From assembly GCF_003143755.1 (NCBI RefSeq), contig NZ_QFRI01000001.1, positions 496,001-560,000 of the forward strand: a stretch of DNA of 64,000 nt, given 5' to 3'. Source of the stretch: Algibacter marinivivus (lineage in GTDB: Bacteria > Bacteroidota > Bacteroidia > Flavobacteriales > Flavobacteriaceae). Position 1 is the first letter of the stretch, and every line of letters starts with the position of its first letter. A model generated the notes under the pieces. That model saw nothing but the letters and a program-made list of their open reading frames with translations, did not search any database and was not told the origin of the DNA. Shown piece by piece: positions 35,586 to 44,673 of this stretch. The position numbers and the translations under genes were made by a program.

Positions 35586-37165
35586 ATTTTCACTAACTTT
35601 TTAACACTTTTACCATTAATAGTCTTTATTGATACAAAATAAATTCCAGCGTCTAAACTTTCAATATCATAATAGTTCAAGTCGTTTTTGAAAGATATCA
35701 TCTTTTTTCCTTCAAGATTTAATATATCTACTCCTTTTACAATCGCTTTCGTTTGAATAGTAAATCCTTTTTGAGAAGGGTTTGGGTATAAATTAAATTC
35801 ATTTAATTCAGTATTGCTAATCGATAATGTAGGGTCTTTATACTTCCAAAGTTCTCTTCCAGACACGCCATCATCTGCAGAGAAAAACAATTCATTATTA
35901 TATACAGTTAAACCTATTGGATCGCTGTCTGATCCTGCATTAATATTTGCAACCATAATCGTCCCATTTGTAGTACCATCAGTTACCCAAAGTTCTCTTC
36001 CATTTGTGCCATCATCTGCATTAAAATAAAGTTTTCCATTATATTCTGTAAAGCCCATTGGCGTGCTTTCTCCTATTGGGTCAATATCTTTAGTCATTAC
36101 TGTTGTGAATGATGTTCCTGAAGTTTCCCACAATTCTATTCCATTTACACCATCATTTGTAGAAAAATAAAGCTTACCGTTAAAAACCGTTAAATTATTA
36201 GGAAAACTATCTGCTGCTCCAGGATTAATATTAGCTGCCTGAGTAATGTTCCCGTTAGTTCCAACGTAAAATAACTCATTCCCTACAACAGCGCTAGTAG
36301 CTGTAAAATAAAGCCTATTATTGTATATAGTTAAATTTTGAGGATTACTATCAACACTTCCTGGGTTTAAATCTAATACTAATTGTGTGCCACTAACCGT
36401 TCCATCTGTTTCCCATAGCTCACGTCCAGTTGTGCCGTTATCAGCTGTAAAGTATAATTTATTATTAAAGACAATTAAATTTTGAGGCCTACTATCATCA
36501 TTTGGGTTAATATCAATTAGCAACTGTGTTCCTGATGTAGTTCCATCGGTAAAATAAAGCTCAATTCCTTCAGTAGCTATAGAGGTTCTGGCGGCAAAAT
36601 AAAGCAATCCATTATACTCTGTAAATCCATCAGGATTGCTATCTGTGGTAGAAGTTGATGTATTTATATCTTTCAATCTTGTTGTTCCTGCATTAGTACC
36701 ATCACTAATCCAAAGTTCACGTCCTGCGATACCATCAAATGCAGAAAAAATAAGATTTCCGTTATACTCTGTATAATATAATGGAGTTGAATTTGACGAA
36801 CCAGGGTTAATATCTTTTAAAACAGAAAACGAAAGCCCGTTCCCTTTCCAAATTTCTTTGCCATCTGTATTGTTCTCGGCTGTAAAATACAAATTTCCAT
36901 TATATGATATCAATCCAGTTGGCGAGCTATCTGCCGCTCCAGGATTATAATCTGCCACTCCATTTACAAACGCACCATTAGAATAAGACAATTCTTCACC
37001 TGTTAAACCAGTTACGGTAGTTGTAAAATATAACGTACCATTATGTACATGAAACTTTTGTGGAAAAGTACCTACTGACCCTGGAAAAAAATCATCTACA
37101 AGGCTTGCCTGCGAATTAGAATAAATTGATGTTAGAATAAAACATAAAAGTAATAATTGTTTCAT
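35582..37165 (-). CDS. Type IX-secreted ELWxxDGT-repeat protein 2
   Basis: 527 residues. A signal peptide (cut near SNSQA) precedes about nine propeller-like repeats with ELWISDGT, ELYFTDGT, ELWETDGT, ELWVTDGT and similar, then a type IX sorting domain (NLYPNPSQKGF ... KSVKKLVKI). Paralogue of the protein at 31082-32716. Its promoter has a degenerate copy of the CTACCC-type palindrome. The stop codon overlaps the micropeptide start. Confidence 0.88.
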   Translation of the reverse strand: MKQLLLLCFILTSIYSNSQASLVDDFFPGSVGTFPQKFHVHNGTLYFTTTVTGLTGEELSYSNGAFVNGVADYNPGAADSSPTGLISYNGNLYFTAENNTDGKEIWKGNGLSFSVLKDINPGSSNSTPLYYTEYNGNLIFSAFDGIAGRELWISDGTNAGTTRLKDINTSTSTTDSNPDGFTEYNGLLYFAARTSIATEGIELYFTDGTTSGTQLLIDINPNDDSRPQNLIVFNNKLYFTADNGTTGRELWETDGTVSGTQLVLDLNPGSVDSNPQNLTIYNNRLYFTATSAVVGNELFYVGTNGNITQAANINPGAADSFPNNLTVFNGKLYFSTNDGVNGIELWETSGTSFTTVMTKDIDPIGESTPMGFTEYNGKLYFNADDGTNGRELWVTDGTTNGTIMVANINAGSDSDPIGLTVYNNELFFSADDGVSGRELWKYKDPTLSISNTELNEFNLYPNPSQKGFTIQTKAIVKGVDILNLEGKKMISFKNDLNYYDIESLDAGIYFVSIKTINGKSVKKLVKI

Positions 37166-37196
37166 AGTATATTAAGTTTAAAAGTTTTGAGTGCTA

Positions 37197-37242
37197 CAAA
37201 ACTATACCTAAGAAACATCTTTTCCGCCACCCCTCAGGGTAG
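37197..37242 (-). promoter_or_regulatory. Operator/promoter of ELWxxDGT operon 2
   Basis: On the minus strand, CTACCCTGAGGGGTGG (37227-37242) is an imperfect copy of the palindrome in the other promoters. It is followed after 22 bp by TAGTTTTG (37197-37204), an exact TAnnTTTG -7 box. The site begins 5 bp after the stop codon of response regulator 2. Confidence 0.7.
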
Positions 37243-37247
37243 AATTT

Positions 37248-37871
37248 CTATATCAAATTTTCTTTATTTGCTTTTTGAACTGCCATAACATTAGAGTTTA
37301 CTTGAAGTTTAGCGTAAATTTTTTTTAGATGAAACTTAATTGTGTTTTTACTAATAAAAAGCTTGTTTGCTATAACACTATAACTATTTCCATCAGATAA
37401 CATCATTAGGACTTCCTTCTCTCTTTCAGAAAGTGAAATTTCACTTTGTTTTTTTTGAAAGGAACCTACAACCATTTTTGCAATTTTTATGCTCATTGGC
37501 GCTCCACCTTCAATTGTTTCGTTTAAAGCATTGATTAATTTTTCTGGTGATAAACTTTTGGTAAGATACCCTGTTGCGCCAGCACATAAAGCATCAAAAA
37601 CCATTGTAGAATTTTCATGAACCGTAACCATTAAAATATTACAATTAGGTTGCATGCTTTTAATTTGTTTTGTGCCTTCAACACCATTAATACCCGGCAA
37701 ATCAATATCTACAAGATATATATCAGCATCATCCTTTTTTATATTTTCTATGGCAGTTTCACAAGTTTCGTATATACTAACAACATGAAAATTTTCTGTT
37801 TTATTTATACTGGTAGCAAAACCATGACTTAGCGGAATATTGTCTTCAATAATAACAACTTTATATTTCAT
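37248..37871 (-). CDS. NarL/LuxR-type response regulator 2
   Basis: 207 residues, the same length as regulator 1 and homologous throughout. Receiver domain with Asp55 (YLVDIDLPG), acidic pair at 9-10, Lys in LTKS. The HTH has LSEREKEVLMMLSDG and ISKNTIKFHLKKIY, close to regulator 1 in the recognition helix, so the two may bind overlapping sets of sites. The gene follows kinase 2 by 12 bp. Confidence 0.95.
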   Translation of the reverse strand: MKYKVVIIEDNIPLSHGFATSINKTENFHVVSIYETCETAIENIKKDDADIYLVDIDLPGINGVEGTKQIKSMQPNCNILMVTVHENSTMVFDALCAGATGYLTKSLSPEKLINALNETIEGGAPMSIKIAKMVVGSFQKKQSEISLSEREKEVLMMLSDGNSYSVIANKLFISKNTIKFHLKKIYAKLQVNSNVMAVQKANKENLI

Positions 37872-37883
37872 TTTTATTCTTAT

Positions 37884-39818
37884 TTATTCTGTTTTACCCT
37901 CAAAAGAAATAGTAGTTCCTTTATTTTCCACACTTATTATCTGTAGTTTTCCGCCAATTTTTTCAGCTCTTTTTTTCATGTTCAATAGTCCGTTTTTAGA
38001 GTCTAACAAAGCAGATTCAATACCAACCCCATTATCTTCACAACTAATTTTCAGCACTTCTTTAGCATACTCAAATTTTAAGATTAAAGTATCACTTTTT
38101 GAATATTTGAAAGCATTAGTCATCGCTTCTTTGAATATGTAAATGAGTTGTTTACTCCAATAATGAGGTAACTTTTTATTTAGATTGATATTTTTATCTA
38201 AAATGAAATTGATATTAGTTTTATCAAAATAATCTTCTGCAAAATCAGATAAATACGTAATTACTTCTTCCAAATAATCACTATTTGGTTTTAATGAAAA
38301 AATAAAGTCTTTAGTCCCTACATATAAACTTACTGTATCTTCTTTTACCTGTATTACTTTTTCTTTTACAGCGTTATTTGCTTCTGATAACTCATCTTCA
38401 ACCAGTCTGGTTAAAAAAGAAATTCGAGCTAACTTATTTCCTAAATCATCATGAAAGTCTTGAGCTATATTATTTCGTACATTCATAAGCTCTTTTTCTA
38501 ATTCTAATTGTTGCGTGATAGCTCGCTTTAATGCACGATTTTTTCCACGGCTTTTTTTAAGTTGAGTTATTTTTAGTATTAATCCTCCTAATAAAATAAT
38601 GGCTATTGCAATTATTAATAACGTCCACAATCGCTTTATTTCAGCATCTTTTAGTTCAGTTTGGTATTTGGTTTCAAGTTCATTTATAGCCTTATTTTGC
38701 TCAATTTCTTTCTTTTTATTTTCAAAATCGAAATAACTATCTAAAGCTTCAAAAGCTAAATCAAAATCATTAAAAGTTTTATATGAAGTATACCTATACT
38801 TTTCAATTATTGAACCATAATAAGGACGTTCTCTTAGTTTTAAGTTATGAAGCGAATCCAAATAAATATAACATAATTCTTTTTCATTTTTTGATCTATG
38901 AATATGAGCTAAAGTCATAAAAACATTAAGCTTAGTATCCTGCTTCATATATTCCGTATAACCTAACGCTTCTTCTGAATATTTTTGAGCTAAATCAGAA
39001 TTACCTACATTAATATGATGGGAGCTTAACACTATCAAATCTGATGGTATACGTTGATTCAATTGATTTTCTTTGGAAATTTTTAAAGCTTTTTGCGCAT
39101 ATACAAGTGAAGAGTCTTTATAATTTTCATATTCAGGTTCAGACCCTAAAACAGAATATTGTTGTGCTGCAGAACCATAAATAATATTTTTAGCCAAAGG
39201 TGAAATATCATTTTTAATACTACAAAAATTTATAGCCTTTGATAAGTAATGCAGCTGCTTTTCAGTTTGATTTTGAGTTGAATAAATTACTGAAATACCA
39301 TAGTAAGCCATGGCAGCAGTTTTAAAATCCGATGTTTTTTCTGCATATTTACTAGCCTTTAACAAATGATTAATGGCTTTAGCTAGCTTATCTGTATTTT
39401 GATAAAGGCCTCCTAATCTATTATGGGTCTCTGCAAGTTCTTTTAAATTATTATTAGACTCAGCTAAACTTAAACTTTGATTTAAATAATTCTCAGCTTT
39501 ATCATAATCCCTGTTAATCATATAACCAGAACCAATAAGTCTTAAACTTCCAATTTCATTATCAATATCATTTTTAATTTTAGATAACTTATATATTTTT
39601 TTACCAAAACCAATCATAGAATCTCCTTTTCCTGTAGACTCATAATAATGGTTTGCCAAATTGAAATAAGTTTTGATTTTAATTGAATCCGAAGAACTAT
39701 TTAATTGACTTCTTAACTCAAATTCTTTATTTTGAGCATCAATAGGTATAGATAGAAATAAAAAGACAGTAAGAATGTAAAGGTTTATTCTACAATATTT
39801 TTTGAAAACAATAATCAT
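37884..39818 (-). CDS. TPR sensor histidine kinase 2
   Basis: 644 residues. Signal peptide (cut near IDAQ), TPRs to about residue 330, coiled coil, one membrane span (about 397-416), HisKA_3 transmitter with His456 in FHDDLGNKLARI, then HATPase motifs KEAMTNAFKYS and CEDNGVGIE. Homologous along its length to kinase 1. Its ATG lies 13 bp after the -7 box, the same arrangement as the corrected start of kinase 1. Confidence 0.93.
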   Translation of the reverse strand: MIIVFKKYCRINLYILTVFLFLSIPIDAQNKEFELRSQLNSSSDSIKIKTYFNLANHYYESTGKGDSMIGFGKKIYKLSKIKNDIDNEIGSLRLIGSGYMINRDYDKAENYLNQSLSLAESNNNLKELAETHNRLGGLYQNTDKLAKAINHLLKASKYAEKTSDFKTAAMAYYGISVIYSTQNQTEKQLHYLSKAINFCSIKNDISPLAKNIIYGSAAQQYSVLGSEPEYENYKDSSLVYAQKALKISKENQLNQRIPSDLIVLSSHHINVGNSDLAQKYSEEALGYTEYMKQDTKLNVFMTLAHIHRSKNEKELCYIYLDSLHNLKLRERPYYGSIIEKYRYTSYKTFNDFDLAFEALDSYFDFENKKKEIEQNKAINELETKYQTELKDAEIKRLWTLLIIAIAIILLGGLILKITQLKKSRGKNRALKRAITQQLELEKELMNVRNNIAQDFHDDLGNKLARISFLTRLVEDELSEANNAVKEKVIQVKEDTVSLYVGTKDFIFSLKPNSDYLEEVITYLSDFAEDYFDKTNINFILDKNINLNKKLPHYWSKQLIYIFKEAMTNAFKYSKSDTLILKFEYAKEVLKISCEDNGVGIESALLDSKNGLLNMKKRAEKIGGKLQIISVENKGTTISFEGKTE

Positions 39819-39831
39819 AAAATTAAAAAAA

Positions 39832-39878
39832 CCAAGTTACAAAAAGCTAAAACAAAAATAAGCTACCTTAAAGGGTAG
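39832..39878 (-). promoter_or_regulatory. Operator/promoter of kinase-regulator operon 2
   Basis: An imperfect palindrome, CTACCCTTTAAGGTAG on the minus strand (39863-39878), is followed by 23 bp and TAACTTGG (39832-39839), one base off TAnnTTTG. Spacing matches the other three cassette promoters. Confidence 0.65.
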
Positions 39879-39904
39879 TAATATGTAAGGGAAGGGATGA
39901 AATA

Positions 39905-39940
39905 AAAAAACCTATTTCAATTAATTGAAACAGGTTTTTT
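39905..39940 (-). terminator. Terminator of the pdhA-pdhC unit or cassette boundary
   Basis: A hairpin with the same TTTCAATTAATTGAAA centre and CCT/AGG arms as the one at 30516-30549, with A and T runs. It lies 45 bp downstream of pdhC, so it should end that unit on the minus strand. Its match with the hairpin at the far side of the two-cassette block is notable. Confidence 0.8.
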
Positions 39941-39984
39941 ACTGTATGGTTATATCCCCTCATTCGAAGGAATGACAAAATATT

Positions 39985-41619
39985 CTATACTAACATCGTC
40001 ACAGGATTCTCAATATAACCTTTCAAAGTTTGAAGAAATTGTGCTCCTGTTGCTCCATCAACTGTTCTATGGTCACAAGCTAATGATAATTTCATAGTAT
40101 GTCCAACAACAATTTGACCATTTTTAACCACTGGTTTTTCAACAATATTTCCAACAGAAAGAATTGCTGAATTTGGTTGATTTATAATCGATGTAAATGT
40201 ATCTATACCAAACATTCCTAAGTTAGAAACCGTAAACGTGCTACCTTGCATTTCGTCTGGTTTTAACTTTTTGTTTCTTGCTTTTCCTGCTAAATCTTTT
40301 ACAGCAGCTCCTATTTGTGGTAATGTTTGCTCATTGGCAAATCTTACTACAGGCACAACTAATCCATCAGGAACAGCAACAGCAACTCCAACATGCACAT
40401 GATTATTCAAACGCATTTTATCTGCAAACCATTGTGAGTTTACTTGAGGATGTTGTTTTAAAGCCAATGCACATGCTTTAACTATAATATCGTTATAAGA
40501 AATTTTAGTATCTGGAATCGAGTTAAACTGTGTACGGAATGCCATAGCATTTTCCATATCAAACTCAACACTTAAATAATAATGTGGCGCAGAGAATTTA
40601 GAATTTGTTAAAGCTTTTGCAATAGCTTTACGCATTTGCGAGTTATCAACATCATCAAAATCTTCTTGTCCAGATGGTACAAACTTACCAACCGCTGCTG
40701 CTCCTGCTACTGGTTCGTAATTTTCTATATCACGTTTAACAATACGTCCGTTTTCTCCAGAACCTTGAACTTTAGTTAAGTTAATACCTTTTTCCTCTGC
40801 TAATTTTTTAGCTAAAGGCGACACATATACACGTCCATTTTCTGTTACTGGAGTTGGTGCTGGTGCTTTTGATTTTGTTTCCGTTTTAGCTGGAGTAGCT
40901 TTTGGAGCTTCTACCTTAGCTTCAACTTTAGGTGCTTCATTTTTTGCTGGTGCAGATGATACCGAAAAATTAGCAGCAGCTCCAGAAACATCTGTTCCTG
41001 CAGGACCAATAATTGCTAATAACGCATCTACTTTTGCAGATTCACCTTCTTGTAACCCTATTTCTAATAAAGTACCAGATTGGAATGATTCAAATTCCAT
41101 AGTCGCTTTATCCGTTTCTATTTCGGCTAAAATATCACCTTCTTCAACTGTATCACCAACCTTTTTTAACCAAGTTGCTACGGTACCTTCTTCCATGGTA
41201 TCACTTAAACGTGGCATGGTTACAACTATAACGCCTTCTGGTAAATCAGCAGATGCAGCTGGTGCATCGTCAGCAACAGAAGCTTCTTCTGAACTTGACT
41301 CAGCAACTTCTTCTTTATTATCTTCTTTCGCTTCCGTGGAAGCACTACCACCTCCACTTAAAATACCAGAGATATCTTCACCTTCATCACCAATAATGGC
41401 TAATAGCTCATCTACTTTTGTAGTTTCTCCTTCTTGAACTCCAATATGAAGCAATGTTCCTTCATTGAAAGATTCAAACTCCATAGTAGCTTTATCAGTT
41501 TCTATTTCTGCTAAAATATCGCCTTCTTCAATCTTATCGCCTACTTTTTTTAACCAAGCAGCAACGGTTCCTTCTTCCATTGTGTCGCTTAATCGCGGCA
41601 TGTTTACTACTATTGCCAT
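39985..41619 (-). CDS. pdhC: Pyruvate dehydrogenase E2, dihydrolipoamide acetyltransferase
   Basis: 544 residues. Two lipoyl domains (lipoyl lysines Lys43 and Lys171, each in ETDKATMEFESF), an Ala/Pro-rich linker, a peripheral-subunit-binding domain (VYVSPLAKKLAEEKGINL, about 266-285), and the catalytic domain ending with the active-site His in CDHRTVDGATGA. It moves the acetyl group to CoA in the pyruvate dehydrogenase complex. It follows pdhA by 3 bp. Two lipoyl domains is usual for flavobacterial E2. Confidence 0.97.
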   Translation of the reverse strand: MAIVVNMPRLSDTMEEGTVAAWLKKVGDKIEEGDILAEIETDKATMEFESFNEGTLLHIGVQEGETTKVDELLAIIGDEGEDISGILSGGGSASTEAKEDNKEEVAESSSEEASVADDAPAASADLPEGVIVVTMPRLSDTMEEGTVATWLKKVGDTVEEGDILAEIETDKATMEFESFQSGTLLEIGLQEGESAKVDALLAIIGPAGTDVSGAAANFSVSSAPAKNEAPKVEAKVEAPKATPAKTETKSKAPAPTPVTENGRVYVSPLAKKLAEEKGINLTKVQGSGENGRIVKRDIENYEPVAGAAAVGKFVPSGQEDFDDVDNSQMRKAIAKALTNSKFSAPHYYLSVEFDMENAMAFRTQFNSIPDTKISYNDIIVKACALALKQHPQVNSQWFADKMRLNNHVHVGVAVAVPDGLVVPVVRFANEQTLPQIGAAVKDLAGKARNKKLKPDEMQGSTFTVSNLGMFGIDTFTSIINQPNSAILSVGNIVEKPVVKNGQIVVGHTMKLSLACDHRTVDGATGAQFLQTLKGYIENPVTMLV

Positions 41620-41622
41620 ATC

Positions 41623-42621
41623 TTATAATTTGTGTTGAATAAATGGATAATCTTCTTGCTCATAAACCATATCATAAAGTTGTTGCTTTTCAGGATATGG
41701 AGATTCGTCTGCAAACTTCTCACATTCAGCAACACGATCTTTAACACTTTTATCAATTGCTTTAATATCGTCTTCAGAAGCATATTTCTTTTCAAGAATT
41801 ATATCCTTCACTTGAGTAATAGGATCTATTTTCTTGTATTCTTCAACTTCATCTTTAGTTCTATAATGTTGAGCATCACTCATTGAATGCCCTCGGTAAC
41901 GGTATGTTTTTAATTCTAAAAATGTTGGTCCGCCACCTTTTCTTGCTCTTTGGATAGCTTCATCAAAAGCTTCAGCCACTTTTACAGGATTCATCCCGTC
42001 AACAGGTCCACATGGCATTTCATAACCTAAACCTAATTTCCAAATATCATCATGATTTGCAGTACGCTCAACTGAGGTACCCATAGCATATCCGTTATTT
42101 TCACAAACAAATACTACTGGTAAATTCCAAAGCATTGCTAAATTAAACGTTTCATGTAAAGAACCTTGTCTAGCAGCACCATCACCAAAACAACAAAGAG
42201 TTACAGCATCTTTATCGTGATATTTATCTCCAAAAGCAATACCAGCTCCTAAAGGAATTTGACCTCCAACAATACCATGACCACCATAAAAACGGTGTTC
42301 TTTAGAAAATATATGCATTGAACCTCCCATACCTTTGGAAGTTCCAGTTGCTTTTCCATATAACTCTGCCATAACACGTTTTGGATCTACACCCATACCT
42401 ATAGGTTGGACGTGGTTACGATAAGCAGTAATCATTTTGTCTTTTGTCAAATCCATCGCATGTAAAGCGCCTGCTAAAACTGCTTCTTGACCGTTATATA
42501 AATGAAGAAACCCTCTTACTTTTTGTTGAATGTAAACTGCAGCTAGTTTGTCTTCAAACTTTCTCCAGAATAACATGTCTTCATACCATTTTAGGTATAC
42601 CTCTTTTGTGATTTTTTGCAT
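41623..42621 (-). CDS. pdhA: Pyruvate dehydrogenase E1 alpha
   Basis: 332 residues. The thiamine diphosphate motif GDGAARQGSLHETFN...CENN and the conserved YRYRGHSMSDAQHYR phosphorylation-loop region identify E1 alpha. E1 beta (pdhB) is not adjacent; in Flavobacteriaceae it is usually elsewhere. It is followed by pdhC after 3 bp. The 177 bp upstream up to cdd shows no clear features apart from AT-rich sequence. Confidence 0.97.
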   Translation of the reverse strand: MQKITKEVYLKWYEDMLFWRKFEDKLAAVYIQQKVRGFLHLYNGQEAVLAGALHAMDLTKDKMITAYRNHVQPIGMGVDPKRVMAELYGKATGTSKGMGGSMHIFSKEHRFYGGHGIVGGQIPLGAGIAFGDKYHDKDAVTLCCFGDGAARQGSLHETFNLAMLWNLPVVFVCENNGYAMGTSVERTANHDDIWKLGLGYEMPCGPVDGMNPVKVAEAFDEAIQRARKGGGPTFLELKTYRYRGHSMSDAQHYRTKDEVEEYKKIDPITQVKDIILEKKYASEDDIKAIDKSVKDRVAECEKFADESPYPEKQQLYDMVYEQEDYPFIQHKL

Positions 42622-42798
42622 CTGCTACTATTAAGTTTTTAATTTCGCGAAATACAAAAGTAATACATTGTGATGTATTGCAAAAACGCAACCTCATTAA
42701 AGTAACAAAATTGTGAAAAAAAGGACTCTAAACGGCTTCAATTAACTAATTATTAATTTTTATAATGAATACTTAAATAATTAAAATTATAGTATAGA

Positions 42799-43287
42799 TT
42801 AAAGCACTGATTTATCAAACCCTAATGGCAATAAATCTGCAAGTGAGCTTACTTTTGCTACCTCGCCAATTTCTCCCATAAAATAAATCTCTATTGGTGT
42901 CTCTTGCTTTATCTCATACTCCGCAATAGATTGTCTACAGGCACCACAAGGCGGAATTGGTTTTGTTGTTTGATTTCTTTTTGAACCCGCAGAAATAGCA
43001 ATACGAATAATCTTTGCATTAGGAAATTGAGAACCTGCATAGTAAATAGCTGTACGTTCGGCACATAATCCTGATGGGTAAGACGCATTTTCTTGATTAT
43101 TTCCTGTTATAACTTTTCCATTATCTAACAGAATTGCAGCACCTACATTGAAATTGGAGTAAGGTGCATAAGCTTGTCCTCTAGCTACAATAGCTCTTCT
43201 CATTAATGAAATAACATCTTCTGGTAATACCTCTAGGCTTTCAAAAAGATACAGAGTGGACTCAATTTTTATTTCCTTCATAATCAA
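42799..43287 (-). CDS. cdd: Cytidine deaminase
   Basis: 162 residues, small homotetrameric form. The zinc site is CAERTAIYYAG with PCGACRQSI. It converts cytidine and deoxycytidine to uridine forms in pyrimidine salvage. It is separated from porV by a strong terminator. Confidence 0.96.
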   Translation of the reverse strand: MIMKEIKIESTLYLFESLEVLPEDVISLMRRAIVARGQAYAPYSNFNVGAAILLDNGKVITGNNQENASYPSGLCAERTAIYYAGSQFPNAKIIRIAISAGSKRNQTTKPIPPCGACRQSIAEYEIKQETPIEIYFMGEIGEVAKVSSLADLLPLGFDKSVL

Positions 43288-43322
43288 ATGTATTCAATAA
43301 ATATAAGAAACGTCTGTAAACA

Positions 43323-43353
43323 AAAAAACTATTGCGTATTGCAATAGTTTTTT
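43323..43353 (-). terminator. Terminator of porU-porV
   Basis: AAAAAACTATTGC and GCAATAGTTTTTT form a perfect 13 bp stem with a GTATT loop, 23 bp after the porV stop on the minus strand. Confidence 0.88.
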
Positions 43354-43375
43354 GTTTTAATATATTTTGAATTGT

Positions 43376-44578
43376 CTAGTATTCAACATACTCTCCTGCT
43401 CCAATATTGAACGTTAAAGAAAAACGTAATGTATTCTCTAAAGGGCTTTGTACTTTTGAGGCTGAAAATAAATACGATAAATCTATGTTAACCACATTTG
43501 CCTTAAATCCTGCACCCAAAGCTAAAAATTTTCTAGCGCCTTTATCTTCACTTTCATTAAAATAACCAGCTCTAAAAGCAAAAGAATCTTGATATAAATA
43601 CTCTGCTCCTAAAGCCCAAGTAAATTCTTTTAATTCTTCACTAAACCCATCTGGTGCATCACCAAACGACTGAAACATCCCTGATAAAAAGCTTACATCT
43701 GGGTCTTTCCCTTCAACAATTATTGTTGGTTCATCACTATCTTGGTTTTCATCACCATCAGTATCAACATAACCTAAAACCGGTGGTGTTGGCACTAATA
43801 ATTTTGCAACTTCTAATGTTAATCCGATTTTATTGTAATCATCAAATATGAAATCAAACCCTGTCCCTAATCTTAAGTTGGTTGGCTGAAAGTTCTCTTG
43901 TCCTCCTTCATCATATTTGAATTTAGGTCCGATATTTTGAATTGCAAATCCTGCTCTCCATCGTCCGTTAAAATCTGAATAAGCTTCTTCTTCACTTTGA
44001 TAATACCCAGAAATATCCACACCAAATGTACTTGCCGGAGTAGCATCTCCATCTACACCATCTAACCTTAAATCTGAACGTAGATATCGCATAGCAACAG
44101 ACATTGCAAATTGATCTGTTAAACGTAACGCATAAGATGCATCAATTGTTAACTCATTAGGTCTTTGTATTAACGCTTCAGAAAACTCATCAGTTACAAA
44201 TTCTATATCTCCTAATGAGAAATACTTTAAACTAGCTGCAAAAGCACTTCGTTCATCAATTCTATTAAAGTAAGTAACATTTCCTAAAAAAATATCATTT
44301 ACTAACTTACTTAAGTAAGGTGTATAACTTACCCCAATACCAGATTTAGTTTCAGAGAAAGCATATTTAGAGGAATTCCATTGTTGAGAAAAAGCATCTA
44401 CAGATGTAGCTACACCCATATCTCCCATTGCAGCTGCACGAGCATCAGGAGCAATTAACAAAAAAGGCACTCCTGTTGTGATAACTCTTCTATCTTGATT
44501 AGGAAAAACAATTGTTTCTTGAGCATTAACTTTTAAAATAAAAGCAAAAGCCATTAATAGCAATATTCTATTCTTCAT
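43376..44578 (-). CDS. porV: Type IX secretion outer-membrane protein PorV
   Basis: 400 residues from the ATG at 44578, where a normal signal peptide begins (MKNRILLLMAFAFILKVNAQ); a start 21 bp upstream would add seven polar residues before it. The outer-membrane beta-barrel begins TGVPFLLIAPDARAAAMGD, the PorV/LptO signature. PorV shuttles cargo from the translocon to the PorU sortase. It follows porU by 95 bp. Confidence 0.95.
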   Translation of the reverse strand: MKNRILLLMAFAFILKVNAQETIVFPNQDRRVITTGVPFLLIAPDARAAAMGDMGVATSVDAFSQQWNSSKYAFSETKSGIGVSYTPYLSKLVNDIFLGNVTYFNRIDERSAFAASLKYFSLGDIEFVTDEFSEALIQRPNELTIDASYALRLTDQFAMSVAMRYLRSDLRLDGVDGDATPASTFGVDISGYYQSEEEAYSDFNGRWRAGFAIQNIGPKFKYDEGGQENFQPTNLRLGTGFDFIFDDYNKIGLTLEVAKLLVPTPPVLGYVDTDGDENQDSDEPTIIVEGKDPDVSFLSGMFQSFGDAPDGFSEELKEFTWALGAEYLYQDSFAFRAGYFNESEDKGARKFLALGAGFKANVVNIDLSYLFSASKVQSPLENTLRFSLTFNIGAGEYVEY

Positions 44579-44673
44579 GAATTCTATTTTAGTTAGCAAA
44601 TATAAATTTTATTTTGAGACTTGTTTTTTATTTCTTTAACATGTCAAAATTTTCGATTACAAACACTTATCAA

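Noticed and set aside
42622-42798. Possible small gene between pdhA and cdd
   Set aside because: AT-rich sequence with no ORF of coding character on either strand.
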